From positions 6,427,001 to 6,491,000 of the forward strand of contig NC_092680.1 in assembly GCF_964355755.1 (NCBI RefSeq): a DNA stretch of 64,000 bases, written 5' to 3'. The stretch's first letter is position 1; each line of letters begins with the position of its first letter. Of this stretch, positions 1 to 12,422 are shown piece by piece. The notes beneath the pieces are model-generated. The model ran no database searches, was not told where the DNA came from, and saw only the letters and a list, made by a program, of their open reading frames with translations. Source of the stretch: Antedon mediterranea. Lineage: Eukaryota; Echinodermata; Crinoidea; Comatulida; Antedonidae. Both the position numbers and the translations under genes were made by a program.

Positions 1-2029
1 ATCGTATTGCAATGCATACACAGTTAATTGGCAAAGAGATAACCACATGGTGTATATGCATAAGTCCGTTTCAATTTGATTGTACCATGGAGGAAAAAAT
101 AAAATTTTCCTCCATGATTGTACATAATATTATTCACTTTTAACAGCTAGCTTTTCGTATCTGTTAATACTTTTACTGCAATTCCTTATTTTGTGAACAG
201 CATCGAGCTAATTGGTTGTCGCGCATAGTATGTGTGACACGCCGAATTGTTTAACTAGAATGAACAGCCAGCTTGCACGACGATTAAATCCAAGATTATG
301 ATTGGTCAAAAGTTTAGAAAGTCGATTTTTAAATTGCGTTCGAATCTGATTTCAAGTGTTTCCCTTTGGGAATCAAAGCATTATGAACGATTGTAATGGA
401 AGAAAGAAAAAAAAATTACTGCACATCAAATTTAATTGGTTAAGTTTTCTTCTTTCAAGCTCGACTCTTTAGGATTATGTCAGCTACGTATTGTTATTGG
501 AAAATATTAGTTCTAAACCACTTCGCGGCAATTTCTAACATTTTGATCAGTACTTCCATTGTCACAAGTTCATTTAACTAAAAATAATGTTCTTATGTTC
601 ATGTATGTCGTTTTAGTATCATCTACTTTACCATTTGTCTAAATACTATTATTTGATCTAAGGATTTGAAATTTCATAATATTTCAACAATAAATTAGAT
701 ACATATTTTATTTCTGTTTCCATATGTTAGGTCCTTGAACTTGTAAGTTTATCCTGGCGTTATGTATATATCAATATTGTATTTTCATAATTGTTATTTT
801 TGTTTGCAGCCGTATGAGTCAGATACAGTACATTACATGCCTAGAACGTTCACTTTACCCACAAAGTAGGCCTGTTTATATTAAACTTCTACATAACTCC
901 CCTCCCCTCGAACTTTCAAACGGATCTGTACCGCTGAACTTGTTATATTGTATACATACGGGATCATTTTTTGAACATTTCCAATCTGTGAGTTTGAAAA
1001 TATTGATCCAATCTCAGGTGAATTAACGAAACGTTGATCGGATTGATGTATCCATTTATCTGTTCGGTGTTTGCCTTCGTGGGTGGGTCGGCGTTATTAC
1101 GTTTAGTACGTTTTAGAATTATAACCGATTGGAAACCTCTTATCAATGTCCTTTGTAAGCATATCATGAAATAACTCGGTCAAATTTACAATAACAACAA
1201 AAACATGCGGCTTTGTATCTCTAAAAGTGCAGGTTATTACATTACAGAAGTACATCTACCCGTATAATGCTAACGGTACAAGACGATTAGCTATTATTAT
1301 TATTATTATTATTGGGCGGTAGGTTTGTTTGATGTTTAATTAAAAGAGAATTTCATGTACACAAACATATTGAAATGTTACCATACCATATACCATTCGT
1401 CTGTCGCCACCTAGAAAAAAAAAATGCAGTAGTAAAATGCTGAATGTAGTATAGTAACTAGTGATAAAATAGTTATATAAATACAAGGTTGGTGGTCCTT
1501 TCTATCGAAGTTATATTTGTACGCTAATACAAAAGAATGTTCACGTATTGGCCTACCAATCACGACTATATAAGTGGGAAAAACAAAGACTTTGTCGTCT
1601 GCTTCTCAACAACTAGGCACACACGATTGTGTTTAATAACTATGCATATACACCAGAGTCATTCTTTATACATACTACAGATCTTATCCAATAATTTGAT
1701 TTTTTTTCACACAGCCATTAGTTACATCTAGTGGAAAGCTTTCAGCATGAAATAAAACCGTAATGTGTCTTATTCTATTTTAGACCGCCATTATGTTACA
1801 TTAAAACTTTTAGCCAATGACCCGGATAATAAATTACGTACACGAAGTGCTCTCCGAATGGTCGAATGGGGGATTTCTGAAAAACTTGTATTATAAACTT
1901 TCAATAACAAACGTTATGTCTAGTATGAGAAATTGATGATATAGGCCTACATTACTAGAATATTTCATAAAATGAAGTAAAAAAGGCAACATAAAAGCCT
2001 GCTTGGTAGTATTACAATGTGAGGTATGC
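1..2029. other. AT-rich non-coding stretch
   Basis: Contains a hairpin at 86-116 (12-bp arms catggaggaaaa) and a short (TAT)n at 1291-1312. The small open frames on both strands (814-1026, 964-1167, 1537-1731) have no family resemblance. I see no exon. Confidence 0.5.
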
Positions 2030-2053
2030 CTACATTTATTATTATATTTATTA

Positions 2054-2914
2054 TTACTGCCTTTCCGCTGAAAAGTCTGCCGACATTTCCGCTTGGGCTG
2101 CTCCGTAAATCTCTTTTACCAGTTTCTTCCAGTCTGATCTTTCATTGGCTAGTTCTTTAAGTTGTTTCATGTCTTTCTTGGTTTTCAATTGTCCGGGATA
2201 CTTAATGTCTGTATTATGCTTATAAAGGGTGAGTAGGTCGTTGCTGAGAGTTATTGGTAGGATGGTTCTCGGTCTTCCTCGAAATTTTATATTGGTAGTG
2301 TTGCTGAAATAATAGCTTATTGCTGTGTTTGCTTGTGTACATGGGTCTTGTCTAAGTATGTGACCCAATAGTCTCCATCTTGCGTCGACTATTTCTAATG
2401 AAATCGGTTTTGTTCCTGTCCTTCTGTATAAATTTATGTTCGATATCCTGTCTGGGAACCTGATACCTATGATTTTGCGAAGTTGCTGTCTGTGAAATGT
2501 GTCGAGTTTATGTGCTTCTTCTTTTGTGAGTCCCCATGTTTCAGAGTTGTAGAGTAATATACTTTTAACTAGTGAGTTGTACAGCTTGATACGTATTTTT
2601 AATTTGATTTTATCTTTTCGAAGCCACATCGAGTTTAGTTTGGTCATTGCTACACGCGCTAGTTGTTTTCTTCTAATTATGTCTTGTCTGTCCCCAAGGA
2701 GCGATCCTACTTTTTTCGTGTTTCTCCATTGTTCTTGTATGTCCTCTTTTTCTCGTCTTACGATCGTGTGTTCTGTTTTTTCTTTATTTACATTTAAGTT
2801 GAAAGTTGATAAATGGCGTTCTAATTCGTTTACATTATGCTTGCTGTTTAGACTCAAGAAATCTACATCATCAGCATATGATATCTCTTGAGGTATTTCT
2901 GTTTGGAAAATTGC
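2054..2914 (-). pseudogene. Non-LTR retrotransposon RT fragment (YADD to C-terminus), 5'-truncated
   Basis: Minus-strand open frame of about 286 codons. It begins within the RT palm: EIPQEISYADD (YADD at 2867-2878), then NKEKTEHT, a VGSLLGD stretch, YNSETWGLTKEE, the RYRR-like NLYRRTG, RWRLLGHILRQDP and a C-terminal ELANERSDWKKLV segment. All are typical of RTE-like or related LINEs. An in-frame TAG lies at 2915-2917 and no upstream RT is visible. The coding stop is followed almost at once by a short AT-rich triplet tail (plus-strand 2030-2053), as in elements with simple-repeat 3' ends. Dead on arrival by 5' truncation; otherwise the 267-codon tract is intact, suggesting a fairly recent insertion. 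Confidence 0.8.
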
Positions 2915-3264
2915 CTACAGTATTAGTATAATACACTATGAACGTGTAAATGGAGGACAGAATAATATTCTTTGCATTATTTTTACAAAACGTCAACAAT
3001 GCAGGTCTGGTGTCTTTAAAAGATTGAAATTTGTTATTGACTATTCAAATAGGCTGTTGATTAAATTTGCCTGTTTTCCTGTCGAAGTAACGTTATGGCG
3101 AGTTGTGTTGAATTTTCAAATCGTTGAAGTTGAAAATAAATCAAGATAACGAGGATCAAGCGGGACCGCGAATATTTACACATCTTACGCGATCGTTGCA
3201 CACGGACGAATATCAGGCCCAACCTTTTTTTTTGTATATTTTTAAAGGGTCTTTCAAGGGTCTT

Positions 3265-3640
3265 TCACACAAGTTCCGGCACGGTTCCGGTCGCGCGTTG
3301 TAAAAATTCAAGAATTGTCAGCGCGCACCTACCGTATTTTTTTACAATCTGCAATAACGTAATTTGTGAATCATTTGATTGGTCAGTTTTTAACGATCGA
3401 CTTGTGACGATTGCAGATTTCAACGATTTTTTACATTGATTTTTACCCAATTTTCCTGTAAAATCGTTTCATCCTGTCAAGTCAACGCAACCCAACGACA
3501 CGTACGTCAACAGGAAAACTGTTACGATCGGAATCGGTCCGCGGGTGCACAAGTTAGACGGCGCGCATACACTACAGGTCGGTTTCACGTCGCGCAATAT
3601 CATAGAGGACTGCCGCGTTGCACAGTAATTTGCTGACCGT
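3265..3640. other. Locally GC-rich segment, no gene recognised
   Basis: This stretch is richer in CG dinucleotides (cgcgcg, gcgcgc, cgtcgcg) than its surroundings and gives short open frames on both strands. None resembles a family I know. It could be a fragment of an unrecognised repeat or a regulatory region next to the minisatellite. Confidence 0.3.
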
Positions 3641-3742
3641 ACAATAGTAATAACTTCAGTCGTTGAAAATGGAGAAAATGATCCATTGTACGTGATGCAA
3701 AATTAACCACAAAAAAAAACAAATTACTTATACACTAATACG

Positions 3743-4612
3743 CGTGTTCTTTCGCTCATCATCGTGTTCCTTTGCCCATCATCGTGTTTCTTTGCTCATC
3801 GTCGTGTTTCTTTGCCCATCATCGTGTTTCTTTGCTCATCATCGTGTTTCTTTGCTCATCATCGTGTTCCTTTGCTCATCATCGTGTTTCTTTGCTCATC
3901 ATCGTGTTCCTTTGCTCATCATCGTGTTCCTTTGCTCATCGTCGTGTTTCTTTGCTCATCATCGTGTTCCTTCGCTCATCATCGTGTTCCTTCGCTCATC
4001 ATCGTGTTCCTTTGCTCATCATCGTGTTTCTTTGCTCATCATCGCGTTCCTTTTTGCTCATCATCGTGTTCCTTCGCTCATCATCGTGTTCCTTCGCTTA
4101 TCATCGTGTTCCTTTGCTCATCATCGTGTTCCTCCGCTCATTATCGTGTTCCTTCGCTCATCATTGTGTTTCTTTGCTCATCATCGTGTTTCCCTTTGCT
4201 CATCATCGTGTTCCTTTGCTCATCATCGTGTTCCTTTTCTCGTCATCGTGTTCCTTCGCTCATCATCGTGTTCCTTCGTTCATCGTCATGTTCCTTCACT
4301 CATCATCGTGTTCCTCCGCTCATTATCGTGTTCCTTCGCTCATCATTGTGTTTCTTTGCTCATCATCGTGTTTCCCTTTGCTCATCATCGTGTTCCTTTG
4401 CTCATCATCGTGTTCCTTTTCTCGTCATCGTGTTCCTTTGCTCATCATCGTGTTCCTTCGTTCATCGTCATGTTCCTTCACTCATCATCGTGTTCCTTCG
4501 CTCATCATCGTGTTTCTTTGCCCATCATCGTGTTCCTTCGCTCATCATCGTGTTCCTTCGCTCACCATCGTGTTCCTTTGCTCATCATCGTGTTCCTTTG
4601 CCCATCATCAAT
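3743..4612. repeat. 20-bp minisatellite, about 43 copies, with higher-order duplication
   Basis: Tandem repeat of a 20-base unit (cttTGCTCATCATCGTGTTC) with C/T variants at a few positions. Because 20 is not a multiple of three, each frame yields a 20-residue periodic peptide (SSC, AHHRV, LIIVFL), and all three plus-strand frames stay open. A 182-bp block (4131-4312) carrying diagnostic variants, including a 2-bp expansion (tttccctttgc), is repeated at 4313-4494. This shows a nine-unit higher-order duplication. The long open frames across it are products of the repeat, not genes. Confidence 0.95.
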
Positions 4613-4615
4613 TAA

Positions 4616-5331
4616 AGTGCACTCTTCCAATGAAATACAGTCATTTAATTTGGACAAAAAATGTCTTGTCGTCACTGTTGAAAATGTCTCATCAGAGAAT
4701 TAATACAGTGACCTGCCTTATGAAATTAGTACCGTACATGTTTTTGTTTTTAAATCAGTTGTGTTTGTTAAACTGTGTAGTCTTAATATCAACGAAGACG
4801 TCATACAAATTTAACGGTTCACTAATTATGCAGTTTGTTGCCAAAAGGATGTCTAGAAATTCAAAAACATTTTATAGACTCTTTTGAAATGTGATTATTT
4901 CTATAGCCGCTGGTAAAACTGTTTAATGACAAAAAAGGAATCGTTTTTTGCTCAGTATGGAACAATAAAAAAACAATTTGAAAACAAATATTTGACACAA
5001 CGGACTTACACTTTGATACTTGATAATTGACCCCCCCCCCCCCCATTCCTTAGGGGAGGGTCCTTATCTTAATAAGTACTATAATATTATAATACTGCAA
5101 GCTAATTGCATTTATAATTTGTCCGATGTTTGTGATCATAACAAAGTCATGTTTAGACAGTAGGCCTATATATTACGCTTGGAAGTTACAGACGTCTTGA
5201 ATTCCATCTCATAGCTTCATCATAATATTCTGTTGAAGTAGCCGTCCTCTTACATGTCATTCGCCTTTGTCTTCTGTCGAGTAGTTCTGATGATCTCATC
5301 TCTCATCTCTTCTTTATTTATATTTATGGAT
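4616..5331. other. Unassigned flank between minisatellite and tandem duplication
   Basis: Apart from the poly(C) tract no feature is recognisable. Open frames entering from the minisatellite (to 4887) continue here only by chance. Confidence 0.4.
5032..5044. repeat. Poly(C) tract
   Basis: A run of about 13 C followed shortly by ggggaggg. Length is likely unreliable and polymorphic. Confidence 0.8.
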
Positions 5332-5332
5332 C

Positions 5333-5862
5333 AGTGACCCTAGTTATACAACTCGTCAACTAATATCCATCTATAGTTCCACTATCAATGTAGCCGGCCC
5401 TCATAACATGTACGCATTAGCTTAGCTATCACTGTCTGACAAATACTTTGGACTCTTCTCGTGTTGTTGTTGTTGTCTTAACATCGTATTTTGTCATTGT
5501 ATATCATTGTTGTCTATTAGTGTAGGGGATGTGACCAACATAATAGGTGACGCAATACATTAATATTGAAAGAAAGAAACGTCATTAGAGAAAATAATCG
5601 TATTAGTGACCCTAGTTAAACTCGTTAGATGATATTCATCTCATAGTTCCACTATCAATGTAGCCGGCCCTCCTAACATACACGCATTAGTTTAGCCATC
5701 ACTGTCTGACTTACTTCGGACTCTTCTCGTTTTGTTGTTGTCTTATACATCGTATTTTGTCATTTTATATCCTTTTCTATTAGTGTAGGGGATGTGACCA
5801 ACATAATAGGTGACGCAATACATTAATAATATTGGAAGAAAGAAACGTCGAGAAAATAACGA
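5333..5862. repeat. Two-copy tandem duplication, 272-bp period
   Basis: The sequence from agtgaccctagtt at 5333 recurs at 5605 and stays recognisable to about 5862, sharing tagccggccctc, cactgtctgac and gtaggggatgtgaccaacataatag. The copies differ by small indels, so the duplication is moderately old. No coding potential. Confidence 0.85.
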
Positions 5863-7377
5863 CAAAATGTTGAAGGACTTGAAGTTGTGTGTCTTGATCA
5901 TACCAATTATTCAGTAGATTGAATTATAACCTTAATGGCTTCCTTAAAAAACTCTGTTACTTACATCCGACATGTTTTGTTTTATATTATTTTTATATAC
6001 AGTACAATTTATTAATTATAGATTTCTAATATAACTATTTGTCCTAAAATTAATGAGGACAATAATGATTTATCAAATAAATTTAAATCAAATATGTAGG
6101 CCTACTTCATATATTTACGAAAACATTTGTTTATATACCGAATTAATTCTGAAATATTTTTGGTAATACTCACTCTTCCCTGGTAATTCAGCATCTCTCT
6201 GTATCACATGTGGTGCCTGCATCAATGTTAAGTTTAGGGTTATGTTATGGTATATAATAATAGGAGATAACACATGTGTTGTTATATTAACAAATATTCC
6301 TATGATATTGAAGAAATATATGCATTACAGAGTGGTGATAATGTGGTGCATGCCACCGTATAGTCGATAGCATGTGTGTTGTTTGTGTAAGTTATTTACC
6401 AACCAGATACTGTATAGGGCTAGGACCACTCCCTTAAATCAGAGGCCATCCGGACCAGGATCCCAATTCTGGACCACTGGATATATAACCATTACACAAA
6501 ACTCACATTCACAAGGTTAAAAATTAAATAAGCAAAAAGCTAAATCAAAACAATAAAGTAAAACAGCCAGAAAAATTGGCAGAGTTTTCGGGAAACACAT
6601 TCATCAGTGTAGGCCTAAGTGAGATTACTTGAACAAAGAAGACAAGCTTTATATATATAAATACTTATACAATTATTATACTGATATTTGGATACCAGCG
6701 TATGAAATTCCCCTACGATTTCGAACAAAATTTAATCACACACAAATTAAATATAGAAACCAATAACGGCAGGATGATGGATTTAAGATCGTTAACGTTT
6801 ACATTCTGACGCAAAAGGTATCAATAGACCGATAATTGTCTCGTAAAATTTATATAAATAACACAAAAGATTTGCTTTAAAGTATTTAGTATAACAAAAA
6901 ACAACTTGTGCGGTTGAGATCCCTGTTGTTAAAAATCGTACAAATGATGCAATAAAGAACGTACAACATAATGCAAGTGACACTATTGGTTTTAAAGGAA
7001 AATCGACTATTTCAAAATTATCTTTCGCTCTCTAAATTATTAATTTAATATTATTACTATTGTGTTTTATTGTTTTTATTACACCACTGTAAGTTGTTTT
7101 AACTTAATAACCCCTTCGTTAATTGAATTGAGACCACAATTCATTTAGACAAGATAATAATAGCACTAGAAACAAACAGAACAGATGAAGTAACATATTG
7201 ATCATGTGCATAGAGAATAAATTAATTGTTAAAGGACAACTTCACCAAGAACAATATTTTGATAACGCATTAGGAATGTACATATTATTTCAGGAAAATT
7301 GCGAGATTTACGATATCGCTGTGTGCGCTTGCCGTACAGTACAACCGTCGCCGTAAATTGCTGTGACGTGTGCTTGA
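5863..7377. other. AT-rich non-coding stretch
   Basis: Holds only the diverged repeat at 6480-6660 and CCAGGGAAGAGTGA in complement near 6172. Nothing coding seen. Confidence 0.4.
6480..6660. repeat. Diverged copy of the AATCCAAAGGC / CAGCCAGAAAA repeat family
   Basis: Shares the segment from agcaaaaagctaaatcaaaa through cagccagaaaa to ttcatcagtg with 31860-32030 and 49725-49920. The outer ends are poorly preserved here. A short non-autonomous element family. Confidence 0.7.
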
Positions 7378-7833
7378 ACAAAGTTAAACATAACCTCCAA
7401 TGAAAACCGATTAAACGTTAGTCTATATCATACAGAAGAGGTCGAGTTCAATTGTTTTCATTAGATTTAGCATTTTTTTGTATTCGGTACCGGTATATTA
7501 TATTTCGCCCATTGGCATTTATTAGTATATATTATTTATAATTACAGCGTAAAACAATATTGATGCAACATCCGTCTCAAAATGTATTGATGTCAACGCT
7601 GATCAAACATGCGTTGATGAAAATTGTTAAAAAACGTTAGTATAGAACTAATGTTATTGCGTACAATAATTAGCTTGCAGTTCATAACATTTAAGATTGT
7701 GACTTATGTATGATGCTTGGCTACAACTCCAAGGGTCCTGGGTTCAAGTCCCGTCATATGTCAGGATTTTTTCTAAGGAGAAAAGTACAACTCCACTCCC
7801 ATACTTATAAAACTGTGTTTATGTAGAGCATCT
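7378..7833 (+). repeat. Left inverted arm of the 3.4-kb element
   Basis: Pairs with 10311-10766 in reverse complement, from acaaagttaaacataacc at the outer end to gtagagcatcttgt at the inner end. It includes a tRNA-like piece at 7706-7762 (a CTTGG...CCAAG stem followed by a B-box-like GGGTTCAAGTCCC). Confidence 0.85.
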
Positions 7834-7939
7834 TGTTAGGCCTATATTTTTTTCTTGTGAACCTCTGAGCGTCGATATTTTTATCACGCGGCATTTCAAT
7901 ACAATTTCAACTTGATATTGCACGTATCTTTGGATATCT

Positions 7940-9740
7940 ATTATTGGATCTGCGGCAATCAATGTACGTGAGACTTACGCCGTTGTTAAAATTACCTTTA
8001 CAACACCCAACCCTTAACCCATTGGAAAAATAGGACCGCTTCATCAGAAGTTATGTTACATATCATGTTAGTGTGAAAAGTGCCCATGTTTAAACCAAAT
8101 TTTAATTCCATTAGAACAGTAGTTGCCAGTTGTTAGTTTTAGATTATTATGTGCCGATGACTGGGAGAAAATGTTACGTTGAACTCTAGACAAATGATAG
8201 TGTACTTCGTTTACTCAGTAACCCATACACCTGAACATCTCATTCACAACCTCATCCTTGTTAAGAATGCGAATGGAAGATTTACCTTTTAACTGTGACC
8301 GAAAATCATGTAACAACCTTTTATAGGTAATTCATCCTCGATCATATTGGGTGCTGCCGGCCATTTTTATCGTCACACAGAAGAAGAAGCAGCAAGCAGA
8401 TTTCTGCTCTGGGAACCCAAACACGGATCATCAGGTCCACGAAACAAAACATACGTCAAGGTCCTTCTTGAGGATCCCAGCTTAGGAAATACATCTGAAC
8501 TTGCTTGTGTCATTGAGGACCGCAAAACTTGGAAATTTAGCTATGCTGATGTCTGATTGATGAAGATGGTCGATACATGATGATGTTTTGGCTAATAATT
8601 AGTGAGTCAAGAAAAAGCGCATGCGCGGAAATAATCATATTTTGACCAGGCTGTATTCTCCGACACGATTGCGTAAAATGGTCCATATCAATGCAAATCT
8701 GTGCCGCTATTGCATATGAATTTAATTTCACTAAAATTATGTTCAGACTCATGTTTAAAGTTTCATCAGTCATAATATCATAACATTTCCTGAAGTAAAA
8801 TCATGTTTGCAATACAAGTCTGTTTTTAAAACATTAAGTTTAACTACATCAGTTTCAAACAATTAAAAAAAATGTACCAAAAAGGTTAGGCCGTTACTAT
8901 ACAACATCGTCTTTATTCACCAAAAATCATCGCGATTCGTATTTAAAAAGTGTGATATGGTTGAATGATTTTAGAGCATCTTTTTTTATGGCACCTGCGC
9001 AGAATGACATCCTTAGGTGCCATAAAAAAGCTCAGAAATTGCATTTTACTCGACTGCGTGTTGAAAACAAAATATCGCCGGATATCTATTATTGGAGCCG
9101 CAATTAATATACGTGAGACTTACGCCGTTGTTAAAATTACCTTACAACACCATATACCCTTAACCCATTGGAAAAATAAGACCACTTAATCAACAGAAGT
9201 AATGTTACCTATCATGTTAGTGTGAAACGTGCGCATGTTTCAAACATATTTTAATTCCATTAGAACTGTAGTTGTCAGTAGTTAGTTTTAATTAGTATGT
9301 GACGATGACACTGGGATAAAATATTGAACTCTGGACAAATTATACTATAACATACTGCATTTATTCAGTAACTCATACACCTGAACATCTCATTCACAAC
9401 CTCATTCTTGGTAGGTATTAAAAAATTTTTTTTTTCGTTAATTTTTCCTCGATCCGCCAAAAACCAGAACTCTATAGAATAATGGTATTAGGCATACTTT
9501 TAAGTATTATTATAATAAACGGTACCGTTGCAATAAGTTTGTTTTGGCTAATTTGTGAGTCAAGAAGAAGCGCATGCGTGGAAATAATTATATTTTGACC
9601 AGGCTGTTCTCTGACACGATTGTGTAAAATGGTCCATCAATGCAAATCTGTGCCGCTATTGCATATAAACTTTCACTAACATTATGGTCAGACTCATGTT
9701 TACAGGTTCACCAATCTTATAAGAACATTTTCTAAAATCA
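7940..9740. repeat. Internal duplication inside the 3.4-kb element
   Basis: Sequence from about 7940-8300 plus 8590-8790 recurs at 9075-9420 plus 9540-9740, in the same orientation (shared gacttacgccgttgttaaaa, aacccattggaaaaata, ttttgaccaggctg, tctgtgccgctattgcatat). The first copy additionally contains about 290 bp (8300-8590) with the LINE fragment that the second copy lacks. Confidence 0.8.
8347..8556 (+). pseudogene. LINE ORF2 C-terminal remnant
   Basis: A 70-residue open frame with FLLWEPKHG, a Gly/Pro-Arg hinge, KTYVKVLLEDPSLGNTSELACVIEDRKTWK. This matches the C-terminal tail typical of many LINE polyproteins (hydrophobic LW.P.HG, then T-Y-V-x-x-L-x-x-D, then EL...M.DR..W). It lies inside the 3.4-kb inverted-arm element and only in one of its two internal repeat copies, so it was probably inserted or captured later. 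Not a host gene. Confidence 0.6.
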
Positions 9741-9942
9741 TGTTTGCATGGTTTATAAACATTAAGGCTACCATCTTTAAAAACTAATTCGCTGTATACC
9801 AGACACCTATGTCTACTGGGGTCAGATTTATCCAAATATCTTGCTTAGCAAAATTTATCTTGATTTTGCTTCAATCATTTTCCGTATTAAAAAAGTAAAA
9901 TAACCTAATCAAAAATAAATTAATAAAAACACATTTTATACT

Positions 9943-10076
9943 AGTTTGTCTTTGTCTACACTATAAAAATAGTTTGAAAAAAGTGATGTGCCCAAATATG
10001 GTAGTGATATGACATTATCATGCCTATGGACACAACATTGTTTTGTTACATCAAGTTGGATAGTGTAGACAAATTG
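9943..10076. mobile_element. Short TIR element, GTCTACACTATC family
   Basis: Ends read ttgtctacactat and atagtgtagacaa. The middle contains gatgtgccc, a tatgg motif and tagtgatatgacat, which match 17443-17570 and 20192-20353 (in opposite order). Inserted within the 3.4-kb element. Confidence 0.7.
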
Positions 10077-10310
10077 ATAAAATATCTTGGCGCAATCTTT
10101 ATTTATTTTTCATCAAAAACGATTCCAAGTCAAATCAAAATCCGTAGCAGCCAAAAGAGCTGCATTTTTTTAACTAAAAGGCTTTCAATTAAAACATCAG
10201 TTTCAGACAAGTGAAAAAAATCTACCAAAAAAAACATCTAGAGAAGCAGCACAATTAAAAACTGTCGAAACGAGTATTAGAGGTAGATAGAGCTTCACAA
10301 GACAAACATA

Positions 10311-10766
10311 TACAAGATGCTCTACATAAACAAAGTCTTACAAGTCTTTGGGAGTGGAGTTGTACTTTTGTCCTTAGAAAAAATGACGGGACGGGACTTG
10401 TACCCAGGACCCTTTGAGTTGTAGCCAAGCATCATAAATAAGTCACAAACTTAAATGTTATGAACTGCTAGCTAATTATTGTACGCAATAACATTAGTTC
10501 TATACTAACGTTTTTTAACAATTTTCATCAACGCATGTTTGATCAGCGTTGACATCAATACATTTTGAGACGACTATGCATCAATACTGTTTTACGGTGT
10601 AATTATAGATAATATATACTAATAAATGCCAATGGGCGAAATATAATATACCGGTACCGAATACAAAAAAATGCTAAATCTAATAAAAACATAATTGAAC
10701 TTCTTCACTATGATCAAGACTAACGTGTAATCGGTTTTCATTTGAGGTTATGTTTAACTTCGTTTA
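10311..10766 (-). repeat. Right inverted arm of the 3.4-kb element
   Basis: Reverse-complement partner of 7378-7833, same length, ending at ggttatgtttaacttcg. The B-box-like tract is present here with one substitution. Confidence 0.85.
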
Positions 10767-11485
10767 AAAAAACTATTACTAACTTTTCGTTTGCATTAGC
10801 GATAAAAAACCTATTTAAGCATTTTTAAATCAGAGAGAGTGTGTAAGTAAGAAAAATAGTAGTATTAAAATGACTGGTATTGTATTTGAGAAGGTTAGCA
10901 TGTGGATTTCAAGACAAAGTTAATTGTAACGATTCAGTGTCACCAACAATTAATACAATATCAAGCCGTTTCAGATGTTTGTAATTGAAGTTTGTGTTGT
11001 GAAGTGAAATCACATACGATTAATACTCTTCCGTGGTTATACAAAGTGCTTTATTCATGTTACATTATACATATGATCCATATGAAATGTATATATTACC
11101 TGAAGGAAAGACTTAAGTAACTGTAAAGACATCAATGCAATTTTTTTTGTTTGAAACATGTCAAACCTAATATGAATAGACCACGTAAGTGACAAAGTTA
11201 ATGACAAAGAAATTTGCGGCCTAGTATATAAAATACTCGATACATATTTATCTGTGATATTATTCACACACCTGCCAAGTCTTTCATATAAAATGTGCTT
11301 TAGATAAAAATGATGTGATGGATATTTGTTAATAATGATTTTTTTTTCATCCGTCTGCATGTCATTTCTGTAAACTAAGAAGGAAGTAATTTAATTCTGT
11401 GTCGTTTTAGGTTTGCATATACTATCCAAATAGTATGAATATTTAAAAAAATTGCTTTTTGTAAGCTAAATCTTGATTCACACTT

Positions 11486-11862
11486 AAGCCGATTTTCCAC
11501 TAGGCGAATTTGTTCGCGCGAATCAAACGTTTCGAAGAGAAAAAAATCGCCTACTCTCTTTCCACTACATGAGCGAATAGCTGCGACGTTCATGTTCCTC
11601 GCGTGGTTGCTGAGCATTTCGATTCGCATGAGTGCTCATGAAAGCGTCATAGCTCATTTCCTGAGCTCTGATTGGTTGCGCAATATTTCGCTTCGCAAAA
11701 AGTAGAAACAATTCGAACTAGTAAATTTCGCTGAAGCGAAAAATCAAAGGAAATAGAATTCGTGGAAGAAGGCAGTATGACAGACAGAAACGCGAATACG
11801 CATGTGCATAGCATGACGCTTTCGATTCGCGCGAACAAATTCGCCTAGTGGAAAATCGGCTT
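11486..11862. mobile_element. TIR element flanked by TTA, AGCCGATTTTCCACTAG family
   Basis: Left end AGCCGATTTTCCACTAGG and right end CCTAGTGGAAAATCGGCT form inverted repeats of about 37 bp (continuing gcgaatttgttcgcgcgaatc). Both ends are directly bordered by TTA, which fits the 3-bp TWA target duplication of PIF/Harbinger elements. A second, shorter copy is at 42983-43139. The open frames inside (11375-11838, minus) are not transposase. Confidence 0.85.
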
Positions 11863-12422
11863 TAGGACGACGCAGCGCGAAGCGACGCGCAATACGTTCG
11901 AACAGAAAATTTGCGGTGGACATTGTTGAAATACTGTAGTATTCAGTCCTTAAGTTCTAAAAGTAATATATCCGTCTACGTGTTAATGTATCACTGTGTC
12001 CCGTTAATTTATTTTAATGGTGATATATATAAAAAGAAATATTGCTACACTTAAGTAACGGGGTAAGGATCTTAATACGTTGTTATTTACATATCTGTGA
12101 CGCCAAAAAGGCAAACAAAAAGTTGCAAGAATATAATTGGGCTAGGGATAGACAAACTTAGCGCCACGTCGCATTCATCGCCGTTTAATTTGATAAGTTA
12201 ACGGAAGTAACCGAATGTGACACTTATATCACCACCATTATCACACGTGCATTATAGTTATATTTTAGTATAATATATTAATATACATACATCATTATCG
12301 CCATCATCATTATTATCATACTTTCTTTGAATCATAGCCTTTAACCTTTCAAAAATGTAATTAGTATTCTAGTTTTTATTTCTTATTACTGCTATTTTGT
12401 TATTCAGAATTATACCATTGGC

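Larger units (their letters stand above)
7378..10766. mobile_element. 3.4-kb non-autonomous element with 456-bp inverted arms
   Basis: The left arm 7378-7833 and the right arm 10311-10766 are inverted copies of equal length with a few mismatches and indels. Similarity stops sharply at both outer ends. The 2.5-kb interior contains an internal duplication (about 7940-8790 versus 9075-9740), a LINE-derived fragment and a smaller element at 9943-10076. No transposase is visible. Both arms carry the same tRNA-like tract with a B-box-like sequence (GGGTTCAAGTCCC in the left copy). I could not identify a target duplication. The class is unknown; very long TIRs resemble foldback or Mutator-like elements. 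Confidence 0.8.

Noticed and set aside
3744-4887. Long overlapping open frames of 283-371 codons on the plus strand
   Set aside because: They are translations of a 20-bp minisatellite in all three frames; no stop-free frame is privileged and there is no family similarity.
11375-11838. Two minus-strand frames at the TIR element
   Set aside because: They cross the terminal inverted repeats and contain no transposase motif.
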